From Rossellomorea aquimaris (lineage in GTDB: Bacteria; Bacillota; Bacilli; Bacillales; Bacillaceae_B), in the NCBI RefSeq assembly GCF_020172085.1, contig NZ_JAIVAT010000007.1, positions 868,001-932,000 of the forward strand: a stretch of 64,000 bases of DNA, in the 5' to 3' direction. Numbering within the stretch: position 1 is the stretch's first letter; each line of letters opens with the position of its first letter. Below the pieces are notes generated by a model. That model was not told the origin of the DNA. It made no database searches and saw nothing but the letters and a program-made list of their open reading frames with translations. Of this stretch, positions 36,975 through 45,859 are shown in pieces. A program made the translations under genes and the position numbers.

Positions 36975-37045
36975 CTCTCGTAGTCAAACCATTTACGGTA
37001 GTTTGGTAGAAACTTTTGGACCATATTTCCAATATTATACGAGTG
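36975..37045 (-). ncRNA. Purine riboswitch, guanine class
   Basis: On the minus strand: P1 CTCGTA, then TAATATTGGAAATATGG, GTTTCTACC, CCGTAAA, and GACTACGAG closing P1. The specificity base (C74 of the xpt aptamer) is C, at plus position 36983, which predicts guanine/hypoxanthine binding rather than adenine. It lies 90 bp upstream of the ade start codon with a terminator between. Confidence 0.93.
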
Positions 37046-37487
37046 TATGGAACGTTTTATTTATGCAAAAGCTCTTTTCGTAAAGATTGTTGTAAATCTT
37101 CACAGTCTATGACTGGTATATGCTCTGTCATTGAGCTGTGCCAGAGGAAGAAGCAATTGTTTGATTGTAAGTTATCCTGACAATTACACGGTTATACTGA
37201 AACATTTATGCTTTGACAGTTGATTGGAGCGGAAGGTGCTCGACTCCTGCGGGAAACGCTGGACAGGTGAGAGACCCCACAGGGCTTTAGCCCGAGGAGG
37301 CTCACCGCCAGCCTCGCGGAAAGCGAGCACCTGGAGCGGAAATCAACCACCACTTGCTTGTTCAAAAGCAACAATGTTTAGGAAAAACGTTAACAAAATA
37401 TTATTTCACATTCTATATGCATCTTATGGACTGTGTCAATGCTAATCTCCTTGTATAATAAGGTAAAAGATCAAGAGGAGAATGAGT
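37046..37487. other. Intergenic region between ade and the DinB gene
   Basis: Both neighbours point outward from this region. It holds the 130 bp palindromic element (37219-37347) and, at 37454-37459, a possible -10 TATAAT for the DinB-family gene. I see no other gene. Confidence 0.5.
37219..37347. repeat. 130 bp palindromic element, copy 1
   Basis: Ends are GTTGATTGGAGCGGAA and GGAGCGGAAATCAAC. The interior has nested pairs such as GGTGCTCG with CGAGCACC and GTGAG with CTCAC. A second copy with about the same length and GTTGATT/AATCAAC ends is at 61908. Elements of this type are scattered in Bacillus genomes between genes; a structured RNA or a MITE-like origin are both possible. Confidence 0.85.
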
Positions 37488-37958
37488 ATGAATGTTTACT
37501 GTCAAGGTACACTGCACCAAATGGAAGTAGCACTTACATCGATTCTTGAAATCATGGACGGTCTAACAGAGGAAGACTTGCAAAGTAGACCTACTCCTTC
37601 CAAGCATTCCATTGGGGAGCTAATATCCCATATCTCCCTTATCCCAAGGGCGGACTTTCTTATTTCCGAGGGTGCGGGTCAGAAGGAAATGAGCGATTTT
37701 TACTCGTGTCAATCATTGACTACTCTGGGAGAAATGAAACAAGAGCTACAGAGGAATTTCCACTACCTGAAAGAGCAGGTTGCAGTTTTAACAGACGATA
37801 TGCTAACGGAAGAAATAACGTCCTATTGGGGCGTAACGTATACCCGGTTCGAATGGCTCGTCGAAATCGTAGCCCATCTCTATCATCACAGGGGCCAGCT
37901 TCATGCCATGCTCGTTCACTGTTGTGAGCACGAACCTCATGTATCGTTGTTTGAATAG
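37488..37958 (+). CDS. DinB-family protein
   Basis: 156 residues, four-helix bundle of the DinB/YfiT superfamily. The three metal-binding His positions expected of the family are HSIGELISHISL and LVEIVAHLYHHRGQLHAM. Many members are thiol-dependent transferases using bacillithiol. AAGAGGAG is seven bases before ATG 37488, and the ATG at 37482 is too close to it. Confidence 0.82.
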   Translation: MNVYCQGTLHQMEVALTSILEIMDGLTEEDLQSRPTPSKHSIGELISHISLIPRADFLISEGAGQKEMSDFYSCQSLTTLGEMKQELQRNFHYLKEQVAVLTDDMLTEEITSYWGVTYTRFEWLVEIVAHLYHHRGQLHAMLVHCCEHEPHVSLFE

Positions 37959-38079
37959 TAGTTTTCCTACTGGGTAAAAAAGATATTTTTACTATCTTTT
38001 TCCATAAAATACTTTACACCTTATTATATTGCTTTACTATTAAAAGAGAGAGTTTTCTGAAAAAGACATGGAGGTTAAG

Positions 38080-39468
38080 ATGAAACTAAAAATCATACAT
38101 ACAAATGATGTACACAGTCATTTTGATGCATTTAAGAGAGCAGCCACCCTCATCAAAGAACATAAGGATGAGAACACGATCATTTTGGATGGGGGAGATT
38201 TTGCCGATTTTAAAAGCATTGAGCTCCAGGGAACGAGGGGGATGGCAGCGATTGAACTTCTTCAATCCGTCGGATACGATGCACTGACCATCGGGAACAA
38301 TGAAATGTTCAACGGTTTCGATACCCTCGAGCATATGGCCGGGAATAGTCCCATTCCATTTATCAGCAATAACCTTTTTAGAAAAGACAAAGCGGCGATT
38401 GAGGGAGTGAAGTCAAGCGTCATTCTCAATAAGAAAGGTCTGCGGATTTTCATTACAGGTTCATCCCCTGACTTGCAGGGGTTCAATGATGGCCTCGGTG
38501 TCCATATAACGGATTACAAGAAAGAAATAAAGAAGGAACTAGAACTCTACCGCGGTCAATATGACCTGTGCATCCTTCTAAATCATGTAGGAACGGTGGC
38601 GGATGAAGAGCTTGCCTGTGAGCTGAATGAGGTGGATGTCATTCTTTCTGCTCATGATCACCAGCTTTATCCGGAGGCAAAGGTGGTCAACGGTACTGTG
38701 GTGAACAGTGCAGGCTGCTATGGCGAATATATCGGCGTGGTTGAATTGGAAGTGACAAACGAAGGGGTTTCACTACTACGTGGGGAAACGATTGCGACTC
38801 GGTCTGCCACATCGGATCAAGAGGTCACGGATATTCTCAAGAAAAACAAAATGGTCGCGATTAAAGTGTTAAGCAAACCGCTTTATACCATCGATCTGCC
38901 GCTTTGGCATGATGTGTTGGAAGAGAATCCGATGACCAATTTAATTGCCGATGGGCTGCAGGACATGTTGAACTGTGATCTTGGTCTGATCAATAGTGGA
39001 ATTGTGAATGCCGGGGCTTTTCATTCCATCAGTCATAAGAATCTCATTGAAATCTGTCCATCGCCATTGAACCCGACCTCTTTTGAAATCCAGGGAAAGC
39101 ATATCAGGGAAGCGATTGGGGAATCCCTTGATGCAGAGGTTTGCCTGGCAGATGGAAAAGGCCCTGGATTCCGGGGGAAATTCGTAGGCAGGCTGCATGT
39201 ATCGGGGGCTGAAATTATCCATGATGGCAAAGTAGTTTCTGATATTCTTATAGGGAATAATCCTTTAGAAGATGAAAGATGGTATACAGTCGCCTCTTCC
39301 GATTATTTACAGCGGGGTTCCGGATATGAATCCCTCGGACATGCCCGGAATGAAAAGTATCGGCCTGAGGAAATTCGGGATGTGATCAGGTTATATGGAA
39401 ATCGAGCTGAATTCGTTGAAAAGGCACAGGTGAACCGGTGGAAAGAAAGTAGTAAGGTAATGTCGTAG
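38080..39468 (+). CDS. Metallophosphatase/5'-nucleotidase (YunD-like)
   Basis: About 462 residues without a signal peptide, so cytosolic. The calcineurin-like phosphatase domain carries NDVHSHFD, ILDGGDFAD, GNNEMFNG, LLNHVG and SAHDHQ, which supply the dinuclear metal ligands; the usual GNHE is GNNE. The 5'-nucleotidase C-terminal domain includes NLIADGLQDM, NSGIVNAGAF and ASSDYLQRGSGY. ATG 38080 has GGAGG six bases upstream. Likely hydrolyses nucleotides or related phosphoesters; substrate unproven. Confidence 0.88.
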   Translation: MKLKIIHTNDVHSHFDAFKRAATLIKEHKDENTIILDGGDFADFKSIELQGTRGMAAIELLQSVGYDALTIGNNEMFNGFDTLEHMAGNSPIPFISNNLFRKDKAAIEGVKSSVILNKKGLRIFITGSSPDLQGFNDGLGVHITDYKKEIKKELELYRGQYDLCILLNHVGTVADEELACELNEVDVILSAHDHQLYPEAKVVNGTVVNSAGCYGEYIGVVELEVTNEGVSLLRGETIATRSATSDQEVTDILKKNKMVAIKVLSKPLYTIDLPLWHDVLEENPMTNLIADGLQDMLNCDLGLINSGIVNAGAFHSISHKNLIEICPSPLNPTSFEIQGKHIREAIGESLDAEVCLADGKGPGFRGKFVGRLHVSGAEIIHDGKVVSDILIGNNPLEDERWYTVASSDYLQRGSGYESLGHARNEKYRPEEIRDVIRLYGNRAEFVEKAQVNRWKESSKVMS

Positions 39469-39480
39469 TTTTTATCATTC

Positions 39481-39508
39481 AGCGCTCAGCCGTGCCTGAG
39501 CGCTTTTT
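39481..39508 (+). terminator. Intrinsic terminator
   Basis: AGCGCTCAG pairs with CTGAGCGCT around CCGTGC, followed by TTTTATT. Confidence 0.85.
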
Positions 39509-39586
39509 ATTGTGGCTTTTTCTATGAATCTAGTATCTGATTCGGGTAAAATAATAGTAACGACTCTGTACGAAGGAGACCATGCC

Positions 39587-40549
39587 ATGAAGAGGAAAAT
39601 AGTGTGGATTGCAAGCAGTTTGCTATTGCTGTTTTTTATTGGTTTGCTCGTTGCCGGCAACTATTTCTATGATGTAGCCATTAACCGAAGCAATGAAGCG
39701 GTGGAACTTTACGGCGGCACAGAAGAAGCGGTTGAGGCGGTCAGTGCCTTGGAAGAGGAACAGGAGAAATTGAGAGATTTGCAAAACTGGACAAGTAAGC
39801 GGGATTTTCAAAAGGTTGAGGTGAAATCGGAGGATGGATTGACTCTCAGAGCCCAATATCTCGAAAACGAGTCACCAAATGGGAAAACGGTGATTCTTGC
39901 ACATGGGTATAAGGGAAACAGCGAGCAAATGCCTGAAATAACAAGATTCTATTATGAAGAGGGCTACAATATCCTTAAGCCCGATGCCCGTGGACATGGT
40001 AAGAGTGAAGGAGATTATATCGGCTATGGCTGGGACGACCGGCTGGATGTGAAAAAGTGGATACAATTCCTGACCGATGAAAAAGGGCAGGACACCATCT
40101 TCCTACACGGGTTTTCGATGGGGGCTGCAACCGTGTTGATGACGAGCGGAGAAATACTTCCAGAAGAGGTCAAGGGAATCATCGCGGATAGTGGATATAC
40201 AACTGTCGACGAAGAGCTTGCCCACCAATTGAAGTATCTTTATCGTTTACCGGCGTTTCCGATTATGGATATTACGGGTGTAGTGACCAAGGTGAGGGCT
40301 GGTTATTCATTTAAAGAGGCATCCGCATTGGAACAAGTTAAAAAGAACCGTGTGCCCCTTTTTATCATTCATGGGGACAAGGATGAGCTTGTCCCAACGG
40401 AAATGGCCCATCGATTGTACGAGGCAGCAGGCGGCCAAAAAGAATTATGGATCGTTCCCGGTGCCGGGCATACGGAAGGTTTCACGGTGGAAGAAGAAGA
40501 ATACAAAAAACGAATCAAGAGGTTCATTGCCGGAGCGATGAAATCATAG
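39587..40549 (+). CDS. Membrane-anchored alpha/beta hydrolase
   Basis: 320 residues. An N-terminal signal-anchor (KIVWIASSLLLLFFIGLLVAG) is followed by a serine hydrolase fold. The nucleophile elbow is HGFSMGAATV, the oxyanion segment ILAHGYKGNSEQ, the acid IIHGDKDELVP and the His GAGHTEGF. It resembles YqkD-type and other extended alpha/beta hydrolases of Bacillus. Substrate unknown. AAGGAGA precedes ATG 39587. The aldolase gene follows after 15 bp. Confidence 0.85.
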   Translation: MKRKIVWIASSLLLLFFIGLLVAGNYFYDVAINRSNEAVELYGGTEEAVEAVSALEEEQEKLRDLQNWTSKRDFQKVEVKSEDGLTLRAQYLENESPNGKTVILAHGYKGNSEQMPEITRFYYEEGYNILKPDARGHGKSEGDYIGYGWDDRLDVKKWIQFLTDEKGQDTIFLHGFSMGAATVLMTSGEILPEEVKGIIADSGYTTVDEELAHQLKYLYRLPAFPIMDITGVVTKVRAGYSFKEASALEQVKKNRVPLFIIHGDKDELVPTEMAHRLYEAAGGQKELWIVPGAGHTEGFTVEEEEYKKRIKRFIAGAMKS

Positions 40550-40564
40550 AAGGGGAGAATGATG

Positions 40565-41662
40565 ATGGGAGAAAAGCGATTATTTGAAGCCTATAAAAAT
40601 GCTGCACATCCTTTACAGGGGCATGGGAAGAGGAATCTCAATGTATTGAAAGAGGCTCTGGAGCAGTTTGATGGTAATTTGGATAGCGACATATACGGAT
40701 CGGGAAAGATCATAGAAGATTTTCAGCAGAAGATAGCGGATGACCTTGGTAAAGAGAGTGCTGTATTCTTTCCGAGCGGAACGATGGCACAGCAGATTGC
40801 CCTTCGCATTTGGTGTGATCGAAAAGGGGTAGACAGGGTTGCTTATCATCCCTTATGTCACCTCGAAATTCATGAAGAGGATGGGTTGAAGAAATTACAC
40901 GGCATTGAACCGATATTGCTGGCCGATAAGGACCGGGTGATTGGTCTCGAGGATGTTGTAGGTTTGAAAGAAGAAATTTCATGCTTATTACTGGAGCTGC
41001 CTCAAAGGGAAATAGGAGGACAGCTGCCTGAATATGAAACCCTTGAAGCCATCTCGCGTTTCTGCCGGGATAACGGGATCAAGCTCCATCTGGATGGTGC
41101 GAGACTTTATGAAGTGCTCCCTTATTACAGAAAAACGGCAGCAGAAGTATGCGAGTTGTTTGATAGTGTTTATATTTCTTTTTATAAAGGGTTCGGTGGA
41201 TTAGCGGGGGCAATCCTTGCAGGAAGAGCGGAATTCACGGAAGAATCCAAGGTGTGGAAGAGACGGCATGGCGGCGATTTAATCAGTCTATATCCTTATA
41301 TTATCAGTGCGGACTATTATTTCGATCAACGTGTCGGGAAGATGGAGCAGTATTATGAAGGTGCAAAGGAACTGGCGTCTCATCTCAATGAATGCTCAGG
41401 TATCTCCACACTCCCAGAAAAACCTGTCTCTAATATGTTCCATGTACATTTCCACCTCCCGCAAAAGCAGATCGAGTCCATCTTGATCGACGTCTATGAA
41501 CAAACCGGTATCGGAATAACCGGGTACGTGAAAGAAATAAGCGACAATGAATGTACATTCGAAGCAAGCATTGGAGATCAATACGAAAACGTACCCAAAG
41601 AAGAACTGAAAAATATGTTCACCCTCTTGAACCAAAAACTAACCCAACACAATCAATCATAA
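40565..41662 (+). CDS. Threonine aldolase / beta-eliminating lyase family
   Basis: PLP enzyme of about 365 residues. The PLP lysine is in SVYISFYKGFGGLAGAIL, and the aspartate that holds the pyridine nitrogen is in IKLHLDGARLYE. The N-terminal SDIYGSGKIIEDFQQKIADDLGKESAVFFPSGTMAQQ fits threonine aldolases. Probable activity is cleavage of L-threonine or allo-threonine to glycine and acetaldehyde. Three ATGs are in a row; 40565 has the best spacing to AGGGGAG. Confidence 0.85.
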   Translation: MGEKRLFEAYKNAAHPLQGHGKRNLNVLKEALEQFDGNLDSDIYGSGKIIEDFQQKIADDLGKESAVFFPSGTMAQQIALRIWCDRKGVDRVAYHPLCHLEIHEEDGLKKLHGIEPILLADKDRVIGLEDVVGLKEEISCLLLELPQREIGGQLPEYETLEAISRFCRDNGIKLHLDGARLYEVLPYYRKTAAEVCELFDSVYISFYKGFGGLAGAILAGRAEFTEESKVWKRRHGGDLISLYPYIISADYYFDQRVGKMEQYYEGAKELASHLNECSGISTLPEKPVSNMFHVHFHLPQKQIESILIDVYEQTGIGITGYVKEISDNECTFEASIGDQYENVPKEELKNMFTLLNQKLTQHNQS

Positions 41663-41667
41663 TCCTG

Positions 41668-41700
41668 TGGTATCGGAGCAGCTCCGATACCATTTTTATT
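41668..41700 (+). terminator. Intrinsic terminator
   Basis: TGGTATCGGA pairs with TCCGATACCA around GCAGC, followed by TTTTTATT. Confidence 0.85.
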
Positions 41701-41704
41701 TGAG

Positions 41705-41781
41705 GAGGGACGGACCTAGCCAGAATCCCGGTATGGTAAGGATATGCCTGCTGAAATGCCCTTTATATAGGTCCGTCCCTC
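41705..41781. repeat. 77 bp element bounded by GAGGGACGGACCTA / TAGGTCCGTCCCTC
   Basis: The 14-base ends are exact inverted copies. The 49-base interior shows no similarity to the interiors of the matching elements at 44772 and 49884. Confidence 0.8.
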
Positions 41782-41891
41782 ACGAAAGTCCTTAACATGT
41801 GATTCAGATTTATACCTTTTTACTATTGAAATATTCTGATTATTAGGTATAATTCGATGCATTATACATTTTTTTGAAGGGGAGAGGGCTT

Positions 41892-43289
41892 ATGAGTGTG
41901 AAGGATAGTCGTTTATTGGATGAGTTAAGGGAGGTTGTGGGCAGTCATCAGGTGACAGTGAATGAAACGGTTTTGGATCAACATAGCAGGGACGAATCGT
42001 ATCATACGCCGAGTCCCCCGGATGTGGTAGTGTTCCCTGAGAGCAGTGAGGACGTGAGTGCGATTGTGAAAGTGGCATCGGCTCATCAAATTCCCATCAT
42101 TCCATTCGGGCTTGGAACGAGCCTTGAGGGACACGTGATTCCATATGATAAAGGGATCACGATTGACTTCTCCCAAATGAATAAAATTCTTGAGGTGAGG
42201 GAGAAAGATTTCCTCGTTAAAGTTCAACCCGGGGTGACGCGCACCCAGCTCAATAAAGAGTTGAAGAAATATGGCCTTTTCTTTTCAGTTGACCCTGGAG
42301 CGGATGCTACTCTCGGCGGAATGGCTGCGACGAATGCGAGTGGAACGACTTCTGTGAAGTATGGGGTCATGCGTGATCAGGTCCGTGATCTGGAGGTGGT
42401 GTTGCCGGACGGCGAAGTGATCCACACGGGGAACATGGCACAGAAATCTTCCTCTGGATATCACTTGAACAGTTTGTTCGTGGGATCAGAAGGAACCCTC
42501 GGGTGCATAACGGAATTAACCCTCCGCGTCTATGGCATCCCTGAACATATCGTGGCAGCACGGGCATCGTTCACTACTGTCGATGATGCGGTGGAGGCGG
42601 TCGTTTCCATTTTACAGGCGGGAGTCCCGATTGCGAGAGTGGAGCTGGTGGATGAGCCTTCCATGATACAGGTAAACCGGTTCAGTGACACGGATTATAA
42701 AGAAAAGCCTACGCTGTTCCTTGAATTTCACGGTAATGAAGCAGGTCTGAATCAAGATGTCGAGTTCACCAACGAAATCGTATCGGACCATCAATGTGAA
42801 GAAATCGTCTTTGAAACAGATACGGCCGCGCGGAACAAGCTGTGGGAAGCAAGGCATAATCTGGCTTATGCCTATGTGCATGGATATCCTGGCAGGAAAC
42901 TGATGGTGACGGATGTCTGTGTCCCGATATCCGAATTATCCGGAGCCGTTCAGCACGCGCGGGAAAAGCTTGAAGAGCTGAAGCTGATCGGAGGGATCCT
43001 CGGGCATGTGGGAGATGGGAATTACCATACCTCACTCATGATCGACTTAAATGATCACGACGAAGTGAAGAGAGCCGAATTGTATAACGAGATGATTGTG
43101 GAATATGCTCTTGAGCGAAACGGGACATGTACGGGAGAGCATGGTGTAGGAGTCGGGAAGATGAAGTATCAAGAGCGAGAACACGGTGGAGCTTTAAAGG
43201 TAATGGAGAAGATCAAATTTGCACTGGACCCTGAAGGAATCTTCAATCCTCATAAATTGGTACATACAAAGAAGGAGGAATTAAGATGA
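41892..43289 (+). CDS. FAD-linked oxidase, D-lactate dehydrogenase/GlcD type
   Basis: Oxidises a 2-hydroxy acid (D-lactate, glycolate or similar) and passes electrons to the membrane chain. 465 residues. The PCMH-type FAD-binding domain has PPDVVVFPESSEDVSAIVKVA, IPFGLGTSLEGHV and DPGADATLGGMAATNASGTTSVKYGVMRDQV. The C-terminal cap has LGHVGDGNYH and CTGEHGVGVGKMKY with metal/substrate residues. GGGGAGAGG precedes ATG 41892. The next gene, a transporter, overlaps its stop by four bases. Confidence 0.9.
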   Translation: MSVKDSRLLDELREVVGSHQVTVNETVLDQHSRDESYHTPSPPDVVVFPESSEDVSAIVKVASAHQIPIIPFGLGTSLEGHVIPYDKGITIDFSQMNKILEVREKDFLVKVQPGVTRTQLNKELKKYGLFFSVDPGADATLGGMAATNASGTTSVKYGVMRDQVRDLEVVLPDGEVIHTGNMAQKSSSGYHLNSLFVGSEGTLGCITELTLRVYGIPEHIVAARASFTTVDDAVEAVVSILQAGVPIARVELVDEPSMIQVNRFSDTDYKEKPTLFLEFHGNEAGLNQDVEFTNEIVSDHQCEEIVFETDTAARNKLWEARHNLAYAYVHGYPGRKLMVTDVCVPISELSGAVQHAREKLEELKLIGGILGHVGDGNYHTSLMIDLNDHDEVKRAELYNEMIVEYALERNGTCTGEHGVGVGKMKYQEREHGGALKVMEKIKFALDPEGIFNPHKLVHTKKEELR

Positions 43290-44266
43290 AGCTGCTTGAA
43301 ACCATCAGCAATCTGGCAGGAAAGTACTTTGCCGTCTGGGTCATCCTGGTAGCGGCCGTCGCTTACTTTGTTCCCGCTCCTTTTCTGTCGTTGGGGGCAT
43401 ATATTACGATTCTGTTAGGCGTCGTGATGTTCGGGATGGGGCTTACGTTAAAGCCTGTTGATTTTCAACTGGTGCTGAAGAACCCTCTTCCTGTCATCAC
43501 GGGTGTCATGGCCCAGTTTCTTATTATGCCACTGGGTGCCTTTTTGATTGCCTATATACTCGGGCTGCCGGATGAACTGGCCGCCGGTTTGGTATTATTG
43601 GGCTCTGTTCCCGGTGGGACGGCATCCAACGTCATGGTATATCTGGCAAAAGGGAATCTGGCTTTATCCGTTGCCATGACATCTCTGTCAACGCTCTTGG
43701 CTCCGATTGCTACGCCCCTGATCCTTCTTGGGCTCGCGGGTCAGTGGTTGCCGGTCGACCCGGTCGCCATGTTCCTATCAATCGTTCAGGTCATTATCCT
43801 TCCTATCACGATTGGGTTGGTGATTCGAAAGCTCTTCCCGGGTACCGTTGAAAAAAGCCTGAATGTGATACCTTTAATCTCTGTGCTGGCGATCATCATC
43901 ATCGTGTCAGCCGTTGTTTCGGCAAATGTTGAGAATATTGCCTCCTCCGGAGCGATTATTTTCACGGCCGTCATCCTTCATAATGTATTTGGACTTGGCC
44001 TCGGATATGGTACGGGTGTCCTTATGAAGCTGGATGAAGGAACGAGACGGGCCATTTCTATCGAAGTGGGAATGCAGAACTCCGGGTTAGGCGTTGCCCT
44101 AGCAAGCGCCCATTTCGGTCCCCTTGCTGCCCTGCCGAGTGTCATTGCTGCTGTATGGCATAATATTTCAGGGCCGATCCTCGCAACATTTTGGAGTAAG
44201 AAGCCTGTGAGGGAAGAGAGAGAAGAGGAGTATAGGAGAGAAGAAGTCAATGTAACGGTTAGATAG
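43286..44266 (+). CDS. Bile acid:sodium symporter family (BASS) transporter
   Basis: 326 residues with about nine to ten membrane helices. Family signatures are LGSVPGGTASNVMVYLAKGNLALSVAM and RRAISIEVGMQNSGLGVALA, which line the substrate and sodium sites. Bacterial members move organic acids such as pantoate, ketoacids or glycolate. Overlap with the FAD oxidase gene (ATGA) suggests that it carries that enzyme's substrate or product; this is inference. Confidence 0.9.
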   Translation: MKLLETISNLAGKYFAVWVILVAAVAYFVPAPFLSLGAYITILLGVVMFGMGLTLKPVDFQLVLKNPLPVITGVMAQFLIMPLGAFLIAYILGLPDELAAGLVLLGSVPGGTASNVMVYLAKGNLALSVAMTSLSTLLAPIATPLILLGLAGQWLPVDPVAMFLSIVQVIILPITIGLVIRKLFPGTVEKSLNVIPLISVLAIIIIVSAVVSANVENIASSGAIIFTAVILHNVFGLGLGYGTGVLMKLDEGTRRAISIEVGMQNSGLGVALASAHFGPLAALPSVIAAVWHNISGPILATFWSKKPVREEREEEYRREEVNVTVR

Positions 44267-44355
44267 AAGTGGACGGGTTGAATACGTATTCCCTAAAACT
44301 GGATAATGAATCTGCTATACTTAAATGGAAGATACAAGTTTCATAGGGAGGCGTA

Positions 44356-44724
44356 ATGATGGTAGAAGTAAAAAAGACTATGAGATTCACATTTTTTGAA
44401 GAAGTGGAGGTACCTCAAGAAATCTATACGATGTTAATCGACGGAGAAAAAGCGGAAGTTGCTTATAAAACCATCCGCGACGTAGCGGTCGTCACAAATA
44501 AACGAATCATGATAGCGGACCGCCAGGGGGTGACTGGAGAAAAAATCGAAGTGTATACGATTCCCTTCAAATCGATCATTCTCTACTCCAGTGAAAATGG
44601 GGGAGCCCTCGATATCGATGCCGAACTTGAATTATGGACGAAAGTAGGAAAAATGAAACTTAGCCTCAACAAAAAAGTGGACATCCGCAAACTCGATCGC
44701 CTGATTGCCACTCATATCCTATAA
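44356..44724 (+). CDS. PH-domain protein (bPH family)
   Basis: 122 residues with the bacterial pleckstrin-homology fold: EAEVAYKTIRDVAVVTNKRIMIADRQGVTGEKIEVYTIPFKSIILYS is the family core. It has no membrane segment. GGGAGG is upstream; ATG 44359 is an equally good start. A strong terminator follows. The role of such proteins is unknown. Confidence 0.82.
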   Translation: MMVEVKKTMRFTFFEEVEVPQEIYTMLIDGEKAEVAYKTIRDVAVVTNKRIMIADRQGVTGEKIEVYTIPFKSIILYSSENGGALDIDAELELWTKVGKMKLSLNKKVDIRKLDRLIATHIL

Positions 44725-44769
44725 AAAAATGCTGCTCCCCGCCTGAATGTGGGGAGCAGCATTTTTTAT
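44724..44769. terminator. Bidirectional terminator
   Basis: AAAAAATGCTGCTCCCC pairs with GGGGAGCAGCATTTTTT around ten bases. It ends the PH-domain gene and may end the convergent iron-transport operon. Confidence 0.9.
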
Positions 44770-44771
44770 TT

Positions 44772-44850
44772 GGAGGGACGGACCTCTCATATACACTCGC
44801 AAAGCGCGTCAACATCACATTCTTCCTTGAAAATCGAGGTCCGTCCCTCC
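44772..44850. repeat. 79 bp element bounded by GGAGGGACGGACCTC / GAGGTCCGTCCCTCC
   Basis: Exact inverted 15-base ends, with an unrelated interior of about 49 bases. It lies between the PH-domain terminator and the stop codon of the last iron-transport permease gene. Confidence 0.8.
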
Positions 44851-44851
44851 A

Positions 44852-45859
44852 CTACTTCTTCAGTAACAGGTACATGAAGTAGGGGGCGCCGATGAGGGCG
44901 ATCATGATGCCGGCTGGGATTCCGTCGGGTTGGAGGATGTTTCGCCCTATGGTGTCTGCAAGGAGCAGGAGCCATCCGCCTAGTAAGATGGCGATCGGGA
45001 TGAACAGTTGATTCCGTGGTCCCACCATTGCTTTCGCCATATGAGGGGCCATTAAGCCGATGAAGGCGATGCCTCCTGTGACTGAAACGGCAGAGGCGGC
45101 CAAAGCGACTGCTACAATCAGCATCGTGAATCGCTCACGGTTTATGGAGACCCCTACCCCAATCGAAACGGGCTCACTCAATCCCAATAGATTAAGCATC
45201 TGTGATTTATAAAGGGCAAAAGGGATCAAAATGATAAGCCAAGGGAGGATGGCCCAGATAAACGGCCAATCGGCACCCCATATATTCCCCGCGAGCCACT
45301 TGGCGATGAAATCAACTTTTGCACGTTCGGCGCTGGAGATCAGGATGATCATGAGCCCTGACAACGCCATGGAGAATCCCACTCCGACTAAAACCAGCCG
45401 AACGGGCTGGATCCCATTTCTCCTGCTGTATGAAAATAAGTAAATCAAGCAGGCTGTAACGAGTGCCCCCGCGAAAGCAACAATCGGAAGCAGATAGGCA
45501 AATGAACCCGCATCGATAGGGAAGAACAAAAAGAAGACGGCAATCGCTGCCCCAGCTCCCGAGTTGATACCGATGATACCGGGATCAGCCAGATCATTCC
45601 GTGTCATCCCCTGGAGGATGGAACCGGATAAGGCAAGGGCCATACCTGCAAGAATCGTGATGATGATCCTCGGTAATCGGATGGAAAAGAGGATGAATTC
45701 TTCCTTAAATGATCCTTCACCTAATAGAGTAGGGATGACCCTGCTAAATGAAACGGAAGAATAGCCCATTCCAATGCTGATAACGGCCGTTGCCCCAATA
45801 AGTATAAGTAAAGCGATAAGAAGCATACGCTGTTTTTTAATCAAATCCGGATGTATCAT
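44852..45859 (-). CDS. Iron-siderophore ABC permease, FecCD family (second)
   Basis: 335 residues with about nine to ten membrane helices. Signatures are RLPRIIITILAGMALALSGSILQGMTRNDLADPGIIGINSGA near the N-terminus and GGIAFIGLMAPHMAKAMVG, the ATPase-contact region, near the C-terminus. It overlaps the first permease gene by four bases and is the last gene of the importer operon. Likely similar to YfhA/YfiZ-type hydroxamate-siderophore permeases of B. subtilis. Confidence 0.93.
   Translation of the reverse strand: MIHPDLIKKQRMLLIALLILIGATAVISIGMGYSSVSFSRVIPTLLGEGSFKEEFILFSIRLPRIIITILAGMALALSGSILQGMTRNDLADPGIIGINSGAGAAIAVFFLFFPIDAGSFAYLLPIVAFAGALVTACLIYLFSYSRRNGIQPVRLVLVGVGFSMALSGLMIILISSAERAKVDFIAKWLAGNIWGADWPFIWAILPWLIILIPFALYKSQMLNLLGLSEPVSIGVGVSINRERFTMLIVAVALAASAVSVTGGIAFIGLMAPHMAKAMVGPRNQLFIPIAILLGGWLLLLADTIGRNILQPDGIPAGIMIALIGAPYFMYLLLKK

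Noticed and set aside
37219-37347. A small protein gene across the palindromic element
   Set aside because: Open frames exist on both strands but mirror the palindrome and have no ribosome site; the repeat explains the sequence.
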